Both the position numbers and the translations under genes were made by a program. The notes under the pieces were generated by a model. That model did no database searches, was not told where the DNA came from, and was given only the letters and a program-made list of their open reading frames with translations. From contig JAPNXP010000015.1 of the NCBI GenBank assembly GCA_028753945.1, forward strand, positions 868,001-932,000: DNA of 64,000 nt, given 5' to 3'. Source of the stretch: Hexactinellida sp. DTS-2022 (lineage: Eukaryota > Porifera > Hexactinellida). Shown piece by piece: positions 19,819 through 30,340 of this stretch. Numbering within the stretch: the first letter of the stretch is position 1; each line of letters begins with the position of its first letter.

Positions 19819-22722
19819 CTAAACTTTGTTTGCTTTGACAATGTTATCTTGGTTTATACAAGCTAAGAAGTATCTAGTAGTGAAGAAGATGTTCTCTACA
19901 CGCATGTAAGCAATCTGAGTTGCTATTCTTCTTAACATCGAGAAGAGTTGTTCAGAAACTTGCGAATTGATTAATTTCATCTCTTCTGTACGAATATGTC
20001 TCATAGAATACGATGGGTTACATTTGTGGTTTGTAGAATGAAACCTATCTACCAGAAAGGTTGTATTCCGAAAAAGTTGGGGATCCCTAAAATAATAATT
20101 AAATATTAAATATTAAATATGTAGTTTATTTCTATACGGCCCGATCGCTACTGATTTATAGCTTACCTTTTCATGCATGTTTTGTGTAAATTACAAGCGT
20201 TATCGTAGATAATAACATTTGGCTGCACTTTGAAGATGGTTAGTAACAGATTATAAATTAAAACGGTTGATTCATGTTCTCGAAGAATCTGAAATCCGTA
20301 ACATATTCTGTGTTTACACGATATAGCTAACAGTCCTGGCGAAAATTTGTAATGCTTGGGAAAAAATTTGGAACACTTCTCAGTCGTTTTTTCATGTTCG
20401 TTCTCGTAAAGTGGCACCCTAAGTAAAGATAAATAACAAGATTAAATATTATTTTGCTGAAGTTAATTAATTACACTTACTTATAGTTCGTTGCAAATGT
20501 CGGGAAGTAATTGTAGTAGTCGTTAGTTTTAGCGGAAAATTCAACTAGTTGTCTTGAAGGGTTCTTGAAAAGGTGGTTAATCTTTATAAGAATGCATCTT
20601 AAGAGTGAGGAAACTGCTGGATGTAACGTGAAGAATCCATTCTTACATTCAGGAATGATAGATTTGAATAATATTTCTAAATTATGCATCTTTTGGAAAA
20701 TTATTGATAAATTTTCTTCCTTTGTTGGCTCTCCATGGGATAGAAGAGCTATTATTTTTCTCTCCATTTTGTCGAGAATTGAAAATTGAAATAATCCGGT
20801 AATTGGTTCAGTACGAGAGAGCAGTTGAATTACCTTCTTTACGTTCCCATACTCTTGATTAATTGTCACACAATCCTGGCTTCGGTTTGAACTGAACAAA
20901 ATGTAGTTGGCGAATTCTTGATTATTGAGGGAATCTATCATCTCATCGAATGTATCTTCCGTTATGCCTTGCAAACAATAGTTGTTGAGTTTGTTCCGTA
21001 CAGATTAGTCATGAGTGAATACTCTATCTGAGAGAGGAATTAAAGGGCATATCTGGTTTTGATCAACATTTGGAACGACAACTGGAAGCGCTTTCATTGT
21101 ACCCATAGCGATTCCGTCTAAAATGATTATATCTGGTTCATGTTTACACTGGGGACAGGTATAATGTGAAGAATAGTTAATATCTACCATTCTTAAGTAA
21201 GAATTCCAAGCATGTTGCACGATGTGGTACTTGAAAGCGTTCTTCCTTCCCATCCTTTTAAGCTTCTTGTTTTTTGCACTAGAGAGTATGTGACATAACT
21301 ATGTATTCAAAAAAACTAGTATTATAATTAACTAACCTCAAATAGCCATATAATGTATTTCTGGACATTGTCATTAGCTCACTATAATCATAGAGTAGAC
21401 TATAATGTACGAAGTACCTATTGTTTATATTGAGTAATAATTCGCTTTGTCCTTCATAAACAGCTAGACAATTACAAGGACCATTGCATCTCGAACTGTA
21501 AACTAGATTTAGATTAACAAATAAATACCTAATTGCATATAGTATGTGTATTAGATAATATAATAACAATTAATAATAATAATAATATATTTGCATACCT
21601 TTGTGTTCATCGAGTTCAATGATATCATTTTCTGTATATATGGTTATTCCGGTATTCTCCAGTTTGAGGTCTTCTTCAGCCTTGTATTTGTAGCCAAATT
21701 CACAGATATTGCTCTCAGGTAATATGTTTTGTGAAGGAAAACTGATTCCTTGGCAGAGCTGCTTATTATAAGTTGAAGTAAGTTTCTCATCAAATATTAA
21801 CGGTATTTTCGAGGTGGAAATGGTTTTGTATTCAATTTCTTTAGAATTTGGAGTTGATGAGGAAAATCCAATCTTATTGAGGACAATTGAAAGTTTAACT
21901 TGTTTCTTACACTTAGAAAGACAAGAACAACAATGCCAATTGTTACTGCTAAGATAAAAGTTGTGAAGACTTTTATCTGAAATCAGGATAATGTTGTGAG
22001 GATTGGGTGTAAAATAAATTACTTCATCTAAGCTGTTGGGTTCACAAACTAAGAGACAATTATTCTGAGTACATTCGTAGAAGGCTTGAAAGTGGAGACA
22101 GTTATTACTATCGCAATAAGTACAAATACCAGCGTTAGCATTTATCACAATATTCCTCTTGTTTAGCACAACCCTTCCTATAAGAGGGAACAAGTTGAAC
22201 AAAACAACAACATCTTTTAAAAATATTGCATAATTTGAAAGTTTTATATATACTATATATCTACATGATATACATATTGCAAATATGAAATAACAATATT
22301 GAAATTATACCTTGTGAGTTATCGAAATCAGCTACAATTGAGTATTCACTGCCCTTCAATTGATATGCACGACCCTCTTCTGCCAAAATTCTGACATACT
22401 GATTAATTTTAGAAATTTCTACTTCTCTGATCAATTCAGAATCATTAAAGTAGAGTTCTTCTTGACTGTCCTGGGCATGGCCTAAATAACAATTTACGCT
22501 ATTTAAACTAATTACTAAACATCTGAATTAACAAATTATGTTATTTAGAGTTTTACCTGAAATTGTCCACAGTTGCGATTCATATTGAACAGGCTCTTCG
22601 ATATCTGATAAGTACACTCTATCAACATTACTTGTGATAAAGATCATATCATCATTCTCCGAAATCTTTCTCTTCTTATTAGAATGAATAGAGTGAGTAG
22701 AATAAGTTAGCTCTTCGGCCAT
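19819..22722 (-). pseudogene. KDZ transposase, seven exons, one in-frame stop codon
   Basis: Reading leftwards, exons are 22722-22557, 22481-22311, 22177-21599, 21502-21337, 21278-20481, 20418-20167 and 20086-19819. Every junction has GT/AG ends and the phases fit, giving 800 codons including the final stop. Cysteine clusters (CTYCDSNNC, WHCCSCLSKC, RCNGPCNC) precede the catalytic core. The core shows CPQCKHEPDIIILDGIAMG (first acidic residue), SPGLLAISCKHRICYGFQIL, NVIIYDNACNLH (second), TTFLVDRFHSTNHKC and NSQVSEQLFSML (third). These are the signature blocks of KDZ transposases. A TAA at 21005-21007 interrupts exon 5 between the first and second catalytic residues. The frame is open on both sides, and the flanking sequence is too short and unspliceable to be an intron. 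A full-length enzyme would need readthrough; otherwise this copy is dead. Confidence 0.85.
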
Positions 22723-23060
22723 TAGGAAAAGTAATTAGATTCACGAAAATCAACCAGTTAGGTAACCTGCATTCGTAATCAAGCCGGTTATTTATAGTCG
22801 GTCGATAATCAGGTTGAAGTGGATAATGTTATGTATAAATATAAGCATTCCAATTAACATTTTGTGAAGTGTTATATACATATAGGGGTTCATTTCTTAT
22901 AATATTAACACATTCCAAAGTAAGGTTAATTTGTTGTAACAACACTAATGATGTTGGAGAATGTGAATAATACACTCCAATGAATATCTTTTACTTCATA
23001 ATTTTCTATTTTTAATCAATTAGCATTCCAATCTTACAGATTTATTGCTACAATAATCTA

Positions 23061-23341
23061 ATATGAAATACAACTAGTGTCTGAAATAGCATCGTAATAC
23101 CTAGTAATTAGATACAACCTACCACCTTGCGCATGTGAAAAAACATCATTGTTTTGTATTCCCCAGCCTATTATTTAAGTTTTTCCCGTTTACCTACTCG
23201 TATACTTCTTTATTTATTCACTTCTTTATTTACTCATCTCTTTTTACTCATCTGTTTCTTATTGGTACTATATTTAGTTTTTGAAGTGCCTAAGCCTTCT
23301 CAGGCAGGTCTTTCTGTTATTGTACTTTTTTTCTTGCACAA

Positions 23342-23390
<49 letters not shown>

Positions 23391-23443
23391 GAAATACAAC
23401 TAGTGTCTGAAATAGCATCGTATTACCTAGTAATTAAATACAA
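23061..23443 (+). mobile_element. 5'-truncated LINE 3' end flanked by a 57-bp duplication
   Basis: 23061-23117 and 23387-23443 are near-identical direct repeats beginning 'atatgaaatacaactagtg'. Between them, 23118-23386 begins with the last codons of a LINE reverse transcriptase and continues through its 3' UTR. It ends in about sixteen TTA units. The same 3' end occurs on the minus strand at 41248-41420. This is a target-primed insertion with an unusually long target duplication, placed inside the KDZ element. Confidence 0.85.
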
Positions 23444-23456
23444 ATTATGTAGTAAA

Positions 23457-23570
23457 ACTAGCGCATGCGATAAGAGAAGAGTAGCGCATGCGCTAAGGGT
23501 AGAGTGGCGCATGCGCTAAGGGTAGAGTGGCGCATGCGCTAAGGGTAGAGTAGCGCATGCGCTAAGGACT
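23457..23570 (-). repeat. Right subterminal array of the KDZ element
   Basis: Four good copies and one degenerate copy of the 23-bp unit found at 17239-17445, in opposite orientation ('gagtagcgcatgcgctaagg'). Confidence 0.9.
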
Positions 23571-23577
23571 TTTTAAT

Positions 23578-25649
23578 AACTCATAATAAATTATATTATT
23601 AGTAAACTATTTTAGCAATATTATCCACGGTGAGTTGAGTAAAATTCAACAAATTCCTTATTTACTTAAGAAAAAAGTTAAGAATTGTTAGTGAATAAGG
23701 CCCCTGTTTTGTCAAATATCCATGGTACTGAACAAAACTGGTCCCATCTGCAAAAGTGGTCCCCCCTACTACTAATTACTTAATTAATAGTAAATATTTA
23801 TGGCTGTTTCCTACTTTTATTTGATATTTTCTACGTATTTGTTCATAATATTGTAATATTTTGACGAAACTGGTCCCCCACTGATTACTTAATAATAAAT
23901 ATTATGTAACACTAATTATATTTGTGAGTTTATAGCCGTCCCTAGTCAGTGCGTCTAGTACTCAGACCACCCACTTAGTGTTTATTTGATTAGGCATCTT
24001 CGAATCCTAGTTACATAAATACAGTCACTCCCTTAGAACTAGTACAGTTTATCTTATTAGTGTATTTCCCTCTTTCTATCTGGTATACTAGTGCTGTTAT
24101 TGCTACTTATTATATGAAATTTTCGCGAATTTCTCCAAATCGCGTTAATTCATTTATAGACTTCGTTATAACGGGAGTTATTGTTATTAATATACCCAAC
24201 AAATGTATATTTCCAATTGTTTTATATGTTAGAGACTATATGGCAACCCCATTCAAGTGCCCAACGTGTGGGCATTCCCCCCACGGGCCCCCAACACGGG
24301 ACTCCCAGTCCCCCACGGACACCCCCACGGAGGACACCCTATATGGGCCCCCCACACGGGACCCCCCGTCCCCCACGGACACCCTATATGGGCCCCCACA
24401 CGGGACCCCCGTCCCCCACGGACACCCTATATGGGCCCCCCACACGGGACCCCCCGTCCCCCACGGACACCCTATATGGGCCCCCCACACGGGACCCCCC
24501 GTCCCCCACGGACACCCTATATGGGCCCCCCACACGGGACCCCCCGTCCCCCACGGACACCCTATATGGGCCCCCCACACGGGACCCCCCGTCCCCCACG
24601 GACACCCCCACGGACACCCCCACGGACACCCCCACGGAGGACACCCCCCATCCCCAAGACTGGAGGTTGGAGATGTTCCGGGCGGTGGCATCTTCCACCT
24701 CCCGCGACCAACTTGCGACGGCAGTCTTGGTTGACATGGCGGCCGTCGCATTCCGAGTCCCCACCATTGGGGACAGGGGGAGGGGGCCCGTGGGGGCAAT
24801 TCTAATGGAAGTATTATTCTTGTTTATTCTTGTTTATTCTCTACTTTAATTTGTTTGTTTGTTTCGCGACGGATAATTATAGACTTATAGTACTCGTTTA
24901 TAGGATCATTTTGAATTTTCATCAATAAGTTTGCTCATTATGTAGACAACAGCAACAAGAACAACATAAAATATTCATTTTCGAAATTTAGAAATGCGAA
25001 ATTCGGAATTAGCATACTTTGCGAGTTTGCCGAATTAAAACTAGCTAATCTAATTTGATGATTAATCATGATTTGTGACCCAGGTTCACATCTGTAACCC
25101 ATGGACATCCTGAAAATTTGGGCTTAATAAAACTTTTTTGTGGATAGGATACGGACCAAAATACCAACCAATAAGATTTTGAACTGGGCCATTATACTAT
25201 AGTATTGTCGGCACAGTAATAATAACAATAACAATATTATAAGAAGGCAATCATTCCAATACTGGGCCACTATAACTATAGTATAGTCGGTGAATTCCAG
25301 TTGGTTAGTATGTTGTTATGTTTTGCCTCTGTATTATGTCATGGTGTCCTAGTTCTGGCATGGATTACGATCTCTGATGAATCAGATATAGAAAGTGAAT
25401 TCCAGTGGGTTAGTTAGTATAGTGGCGTTTCGCCGCGGCAATAATTGGAATATTGTAAGGAGTGAATAATAATACGTGTGCTTAGTACTTAGTACTTAGC
25501 TAATTGGTCACAGACTTCGATCCAAATTATTTGAACTTGGCATATATTTCCCTCCACTAAGCGCTAAGCACGTTTGCATCATAGGGTGAGTTATTTATTG
25601 ACAATAAGTTTATACACATATTAGAAATAGTTTCATCAAACAAACAAGA
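23578..25649. other. Intergenic stretch with GC-rich minisatellite
   Basis: Between the KDZ element and Claspin. Besides the minisatellite at 24290-24650 it holds degenerate copies of the 'actgggccactatactatag' repeat at about 25180-25290 (tandem at 47394-47616). A stretch at 24930-25020 resembles the repeats at 33790-34140. No supported gene. Confidence 0.6.
24290..24650. repeat. GC-rich minisatellite, about 45-bp unit
   Basis: Six head-to-tail copies of a unit containing 'caccctatatgggccccc' and 'cacgggaccccccgtccc', with spacing 45 bp (one 43-bp variant). Shorter 'cacggacacccc' repeats follow. Because 45 is divisible by three and the unit lacks stops, several frames on both strands stay open for about 180-220 codons. 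The overlapping frames at 24060-24849 are therefore not evidence for a gene. The GC content contrasts sharply with the surroundings. Confidence 0.85.
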
Positions 25650-28490
25650 ATGCAAACCTCAGATGAATCCTCTCAGCCCTCCCCCTCTCCTGCAGCAGCT
25701 AACTCTCCCATTCCTTCCCCCAGCACTGCTAGTCAGTACACAGACGAGATTCCATCTGCTCCGACTGGTATCCTGGCAGACTCTCCCACTCACTCAGCAC
25801 ACAGTCTAGCTGTTCCCAGCAGTCCCGCCCGCCCCCCTGCCCCTCCCCTCGAGTCCCTCTTCACAACGGGAGACTCGGACGAGTCTGAGAGGTCCGGCAG
25901 CAGCTCTGAGGCGGAGCATGCGCCGGAGGGACAAACAGACTTCAGTGCGTTCCGCAGGGCTCGTGCTAAGAAGAGGCTGGTATTCAGTGACGCCACCAAG
26001 AAGAGCGCCCCGCGCGCGAAGGCGAAGAGAGAGGATCCTATGTCCGTACACAGCGAGACACAGCGAATGATTCGAGAGTCACAGGTTAGGATTCCTGATT
26101 ACCAGCCTCCGGTCATAAGCCTACAGGATGTTATAAAGAAACTTCCAAAGCTGACAAAACCGGACACTAACACAGACACTTTTGTGCCACTTTCCACTCC
26201 CCCTGTGTCCCTCCCCACTCGGACAACTTCCACGCCTCTCCCCAAGCGTGCACTTCCTGCTTCCGAGGAGACAGATGAACTGCCTGATATCGACTTTGCC
26301 TCTGAGCAGCCTATTCAGAGGCTGGAGCTCACTACATTCTGTGATCAGACAGACAAGTGTATGCCTACAGTTGACCAGCACAAGCCTACACTCAACCAAC
26401 CCACTCTCTCTCTGCCCAATGACTTCACTCAACTGAATCTAGTCACAAACTCTTTAGAATCTTTCAAAACTAGATTCATTCAACACTCCCTGCCCCCCTC
26501 CAAGCCCAGTCCGGTCCCAGCTGTCTCCGAATCAGCTGACTCGCCCGACCCGCTCCTCCCGCCCGCCGCCCTCTCCGCCCTGGCCCGTAAGCCGGGGGCC
26601 GCGCACTGCTTCCTGCGGGAGAGACTCCGACAGAGTCTGCTGGCCAGACGGGCGCAGGAGCACCAGGACATGAGGGCCAGACTCAGGTTCGAGAACGAGG
26701 AGTACTTCCCCTCCGAGGGCTCCTGCAGTGAGGCCGAGGACATAGGCATAGCGAGTGCTAACGAAGTGCAAGGGACTGGAATAGATGTTAATGAGGAACC
26801 ACAGCCCGAGACTTTAGTTGCAAATAATATATCTGACAACAATCCCGATGTAACTAGCAGTAGTGATAGTGAGAGCGAGAGTGACAGTGAGACTAGCGAG
26901 TCAGGAGAGAGTGAGGGGGACTCTAGTGATTCTGATGAAGAGATGGAGGAGTGTATTAAGATACCGAGTATGAAGGCCAAGCGACAGAGAGTGGATGAAG
27001 ACTCGGACACTGGCGATGAGGAGAGTCGACTCAATGCGGATAATATAGGAGACCGATCAGCTGTTAATTTCGAGGATGAGGTCCCACAGCCTCTTCAAAC
27101 AGATTCCACATCTCAGCCCTTTTCCCAGGAGCTAATCCATGGTCCTAATTTATCCCAGAGTATTCATATAGAGACATCCAACCACGAGATAATAGCAGAG
27201 GATGGGCATGGTAAGGAATTTGAAGATTCATCACTGATTAATTCCTCGCTCAACTACCTACCTTATTCGGAAAAGTTCAATGATTATAACGCACGAGATA
27301 CATTTAAAATTCCATCGGGATTCCAGCTGTCCCACTCCCACTCGCAGTGCGGCATTCCAGAAGGCCTCAGTGGTATCTGTGACCCCACACAGGAGGAAGA
27401 GGAGGGGCTGCTCCCGTTAATCTGCTCCGGCGGATTCACACAGGCCACACAGGCCACCCAAGCAGATCTGGCTAGGGATGACGTAGCGCCTGTCACAGCT
27501 GTTGAGAGCAGTCAGCTGGATGAGACTGTGGACGCGGACATCCCCGTGCTGGCCCCGCGGAAGCTGCGCGTGAGAGATCAGCTGCGGCTGAAGAGGTACC
27601 GGCGGCTGGCGGAGTTCGAGGAGCGCGAGGCCGAGCTGTCCGGGTCGGACCCGGAGCTGGAGGGGTCGGAGTCCGGAGGGGAGCTGGACGAGTACGAGAG
27701 CGAGGAGGGGGACTTTGACCCCGTGGAGAGCGAAGAGATCGAGAGGTTAAACGCGAAATATTACAACAGAGTTATGCTGGAGGATGACGCGGCTAACATG
27801 GCGCTGCTGAAAGAGAAGTTCCTGCCCGAACAGGCAATCGTAGAGGATGGACTAAGGATGAAGAACGGGCTGTTCCGCAAGAGAAAGTTTAACTTCGATA
27901 CCGACGAGATGTCTAGCTCTGCGACGTGTGAGTGGGACGAGGGAGCGAGGGAGCACGATCCCGATCAGCTGATCACGCAGGAGAGACGCAGGAGGCGAGT
28001 CGAGAGAGAAGAGTACATGGCGCGTAAAAGCGCGTGTTCTATCTCAGATCTAGCCTACGGGGACACACGAACCCTGCCCTTGGTAGACAAACCTAATATA
28101 ATACGGACGATGAGCTGTGATAATAAAACTACCGGGCCAATGATACCTTCTATCAGGAAATCTCTCGGCACACATAACTCTCTGCTTTCACGCAATTTCA
28201 GTAATAAGAGTAGCAAACTAGACCCCAACTTCCTATCTGACTCGAGTAACGATAGTAAGTTTGTCGTTAGGAAAGCGTTTGTTTTTCAAACTACCCGATC
28301 GCTTGAAGGGACGGAGAGTAGTTCTGTCCCTGCCCTGTCCAAGTCTGTATCCGTTCCTAATCCTAATGCGAGCAGCTCCGCTATTAAAAAGGTGCATCAT
28401 TTTAAGACGAAGATTCAGCCCGAGTTAACAAAGGAGATCACAATCTTTAAACCAGACTCTAGTGTGTTTCGCTTACTCAACGTGAATTAG
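25650..28490 (+). CDS. CLSPN: Claspin (Mrc1 family replication-checkpoint adaptor), single exon
   Basis: Claspin travels with the replisome and, after ATR phosphorylation, presents CHK1 for activation. The 946-residue product is acidic and Ser-rich. An SDSESESDSETSESGESEG run lies around residues 410-430, with an SPSPAAANSPIPSPSTAS-type N-terminus. The diagnostic part is about residues 590-790. LLPLICSGGFTQ resembles the LCSGxF-TQ motif of vertebrate Claspin. RVRDQLRLKRYRRLAEFEER is followed by EAELSGSDPELEG, an acidic linker, VMLEDDAANMALLKEKFLPE and RKRKFNFD, in the same order as EEEAELSGSD, DDDKRQLRLYQERYL and RKFRW in vertebrates. Near the C-terminus KFVVRKAFVFQ fits the family. I could not recognise the phosphorylated CHK1-binding repeats with confidence. 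Shorter than human Claspin (about 1339 residues). No introns. Confidence 0.85.
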   Translation: MQTSDESSQPSPSPAAANSPIPSPSTASQYTDEIPSAPTGILADSPTHSAHSLAVPSSPARPPAPPLESLFTTGDSDESERSGSSSEAEHAPEGQTDFSAFRRARAKKRLVFSDATKKSAPRAKAKREDPMSVHSETQRMIRESQVRIPDYQPPVISLQDVIKKLPKLTKPDTNTDTFVPLSTPPVSLPTRTTSTPLPKRALPASEETDELPDIDFASEQPIQRLELTTFCDQTDKCMPTVDQHKPTLNQPTLSLPNDFTQLNLVTNSLESFKTRFIQHSLPPSKPSPVPAVSESADSPDPLLPPAALSALARKPGAAHCFLRERLRQSLLARRAQEHQDMRARLRFENEEYFPSEGSCSEAEDIGIASANEVQGTGIDVNEEPQPETLVANNISDNNPDVTSSSDSESESDSETSESGESEGDSSDSDEEMEECIKIPSMKAKRQRVDEDSDTGDEESRLNADNIGDRSAVNFEDEVPQPLQTDSTSQPFSQELIHGPNLSQSIHIETSNHEIIAEDGHGKEFEDSSLINSSLNYLPYSEKFNDYNARDTFKIPSGFQLSHSHSQCGIPEGLSGICDPTQEEEEGLLPLICSGGFTQATQATQADLARDDVAPVTAVESSQLDETVDADIPVLAPRKLRVRDQLRLKRYRRLAEFEEREAELSGSDPELEGSESGGELDEYESEEGDFDPVESEEIERLNAKYYNRVMLEDDAANMALLKEKFLPEQAIVEDGLRMKNGLFRKRKFNFDTDEMSSSATCEWDEGAREHDPDQLITQERRRRRVEREEYMARKSACSISDLAYGDTRTLPLVDKPNIIRTMSCDNKTTGPMIPSIRKSLGTHNSLLSRNFSNKSSKLDPNFLSDSSNDSKFVVRKAFVFQTTRSLEGTESSSVPALSKSVSVPNPNASSSAIKKVHHFKTKIQPELTKEITIFKPDSSVFRLLNVN

Positions 28491-28941
28491 TCTATCCGTG
28501 TATATCTTTCACTCGCTATCAACATTACTCTATTGCTGTTAACCGTTAATTTAATACGAAATACAGAAAACTCGAATGTGTAGAACCCTCGTGAAGGAAA
28601 AATATCATCCGATGGTTGCACTAACCGGAAATAGAAAAATGAAATAAACTTGGTTTGAATAATAAAACTTGCTTGCGTCTTAAACCAGGTGCTTACAACA
28701 CATTTCTACCGGCATAATCTTAATGGGAAATATTACTGACTAGGTAAAGCGTGTCTATATTACCTATTCAGTAATACGGATGCGAATTTACAGTTTAAGA
28801 GGTTATTTTACTTACTTTCCAAAATGTCATAACGCACATTAATCTACGAGATAAATATCCAGAGTCTACCTTTCAGCAACTCAGCATATATTGAGATTTA
28901 GAATGTTGAGTTGCGCTTCGTATTAAACGGTAGAGTCCGTA

Positions 28942-29250
28942 GACATTAAATGTTCCTATTAATTATCTATCTATAGGAAAAGTTAATTTGTATTAATTTA
29001 GTATTTACTACATCAATGTTAAGTAGACATTAAATGTTCCTATTAATTATCTATCTATAGGAAAAGTTAATTTGTATTAATTTAGTATTTCATACATCAA
29101 TGTACAAGTCAGCATTTCGACTATCTCAGGTTAAGTAGTTAAGTAGACATTAAATGTTCCTATTAATTATCTATCTATAGGAAAAGTTAATTTGATTAAT
29201 TTAGTATTTACATCAATGTACAAGTCAGCATTTCGACTATCTCGGGGGTA
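28942..29250 (+). repeat. Three-copy tandem repeat
   Basis: Units starting 'agacattaaatgttcctatt' at about 28942, 29023 and 29144. Copies two and three are longer and add 'gtacaagtcagcatttcgac'. They are nearly identical, so recently duplicated. Confidence 0.85.
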
Positions 29251-29544
29251 ACACGTAATTTGTTACGTCTTACCCGTGTCGAGTTCTACTGTGTAGCTCT
29301 ACAATATAATTAATTGAAGAAGATTATTTACTATAAATAACTCGACTGCTTGATTATTAGCATTCGAATTCATAGTTATTATTGTTTATTCCCCGATTCC
29401 TTCGCACATACAAGGTAAATATATCACAAAAGGGTTCGCTTAATATCTAGTTGTAATTTGCCCAAATATGGCCGCTACATGCTAATTTGTTAGAGGAACT
29501 TATTAAGTTACTGAGACTTGAAGCCACTTGAAATTAGAACAATA

Positions 29545-29805
29545 TAGTCAGATTCTTTAATTATGAACATTCAAGGGACCAAAAATTATTTTCATAATAG
29601 AGAGACTTCATAATATGCTAACTCAACTTATGTAAACCTTATGTAAGTTGTTAAATTGGGAGGCTTGTTCATATAATATAAAGATGTTAAAGTCTAAAAT
29701 TGTTCACAATAAACAGACCTGACAATATTCTTGCATTAATACAAGAATACAGTCAGGTCTGTTTATTGTGAACAATTTTAGTCTTTAACTTTAACATAGC
29801 ATATT
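29545..29805. repeat. MITE copies with 'gtcaggtctgtttattgtga' ends
   Basis: 'attgttcacaataaacagac' near 29700 faces its inverse 'gtctgtttattgtgaacaat' near 29757 across a short spacer. To the left, 29545-29720 is a copy of the element at 54758-54954 ('cataatagagaga', 'aagttgttaaattggga'). Confidence 0.7.
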
Positions 29806-29814
29806 TTAAAGACT

Positions 29815-29930
29815 AGATTTACAAGTCGGCTGTTTCGAGTTTACCGAGGGTTCACCTAATAACAATTAATTAATCGTTACTAGGTAAATCCTCGTTAAAC
29901 TCGAAACAGTTAACTTGTAAATCTCAAAAT
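29815..29930. repeat. Hairpin MITE
   Basis: 'gatttacaagtcggctgttt' at the left is inverted at the right as 'aaacagttaacttgtaaatc'. The inner segments 'cgagtttaccgagg' and 'cctcgttaaactcg' also pair, so the whole can fold into one long stem. Confidence 0.8.
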
Positions 29931-30340
29931 ATTTCCTATTTGCAAATTTCGCTCGTAAGATTTATAATATCTAATTTAATCACATAGTCAATACGCAAGT
30001 ACACCTTTTCCAACATTTGGCTGTTCAAATATTTCGATCTTGTTGACTTTTTATTTCCAAAAAGTCCAGATTCACCTAAATCTTGGGAGATCCTCATTGG
30101 AAACAGTGCTTATATAGACTCAAAACAAAATATAGTCGACACAGTAATAATCTGTTATATAAGTTAATATGTACGTACAAAACCGATCAATCCAGTAAAT
30201 GTATTTCCTTAGACTTTCCGTAATATAGTTTCTAAATTGATGAAAACTGAAAAGATTCGAAATACTGCAAACATAACATAGGCACTAATAATGGGGCGGG
30301 AGTGTTATTTGTATACCCCTAGATACCGAGGGTCAGTCCA

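Larger units (their letters stand above)
17229..23577. mobile_element. KDZ-type DNA transposon with two convergent genes
   Basis: The terminal sequence 'ttaaaaagtccttagcgcat' on the left is repeated in inverted orientation at the right end (...'atgcgctaaggactttttaa'). Just inside each end lies an array of the 23-bp unit 'ttagcgcatgcgctactctacc', about nine copies on the left (17239-17445) and four on the right in inverse orientation (23457-23570). Between them sit a plus-strand gene (17693-19712: SPKK repeats, Ulp1-like protease, PHD) and a minus-strand transposase (19819-22722), their stop codons 106 bp apart. Transposases with these motifs and associated Ulp1 proteases are known from KDZ/Zisupton elements. 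I could not find a convincing target duplication. A LINE fragment has inserted near the right end. Confidence 0.85.
28491..30340. other. Intergenic stretch with tandem repeats and palindromes
   Basis: Between Claspin and OvoA. It contains a three-copy repeat (28942-29250), pogo-like half elements (about 29545-29805) and a hairpin element (29815-29930). No gene seen. Confidence 0.65.

Noticed and set aside
23154..23519. 121-codon Leu-rich plus-strand frame
   Set aside because: It runs through a LINE 3' UTR, a TTA microsatellite (Leu/Tyr run) and the KDZ subterminal array; not a gene.
17229..23577. Target duplication of the KDZ element
   Set aside because: I compared flanks for every plausible border ('catatatt' against 'aataactc' and shifts) and found no convincing 8-bp match.
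24060..24849. Long overlapping Pro/Gly-rich frames on both strands
   Set aside because: They exist because the minisatellite unit is a multiple of three bases without stops; several frames are equally open.
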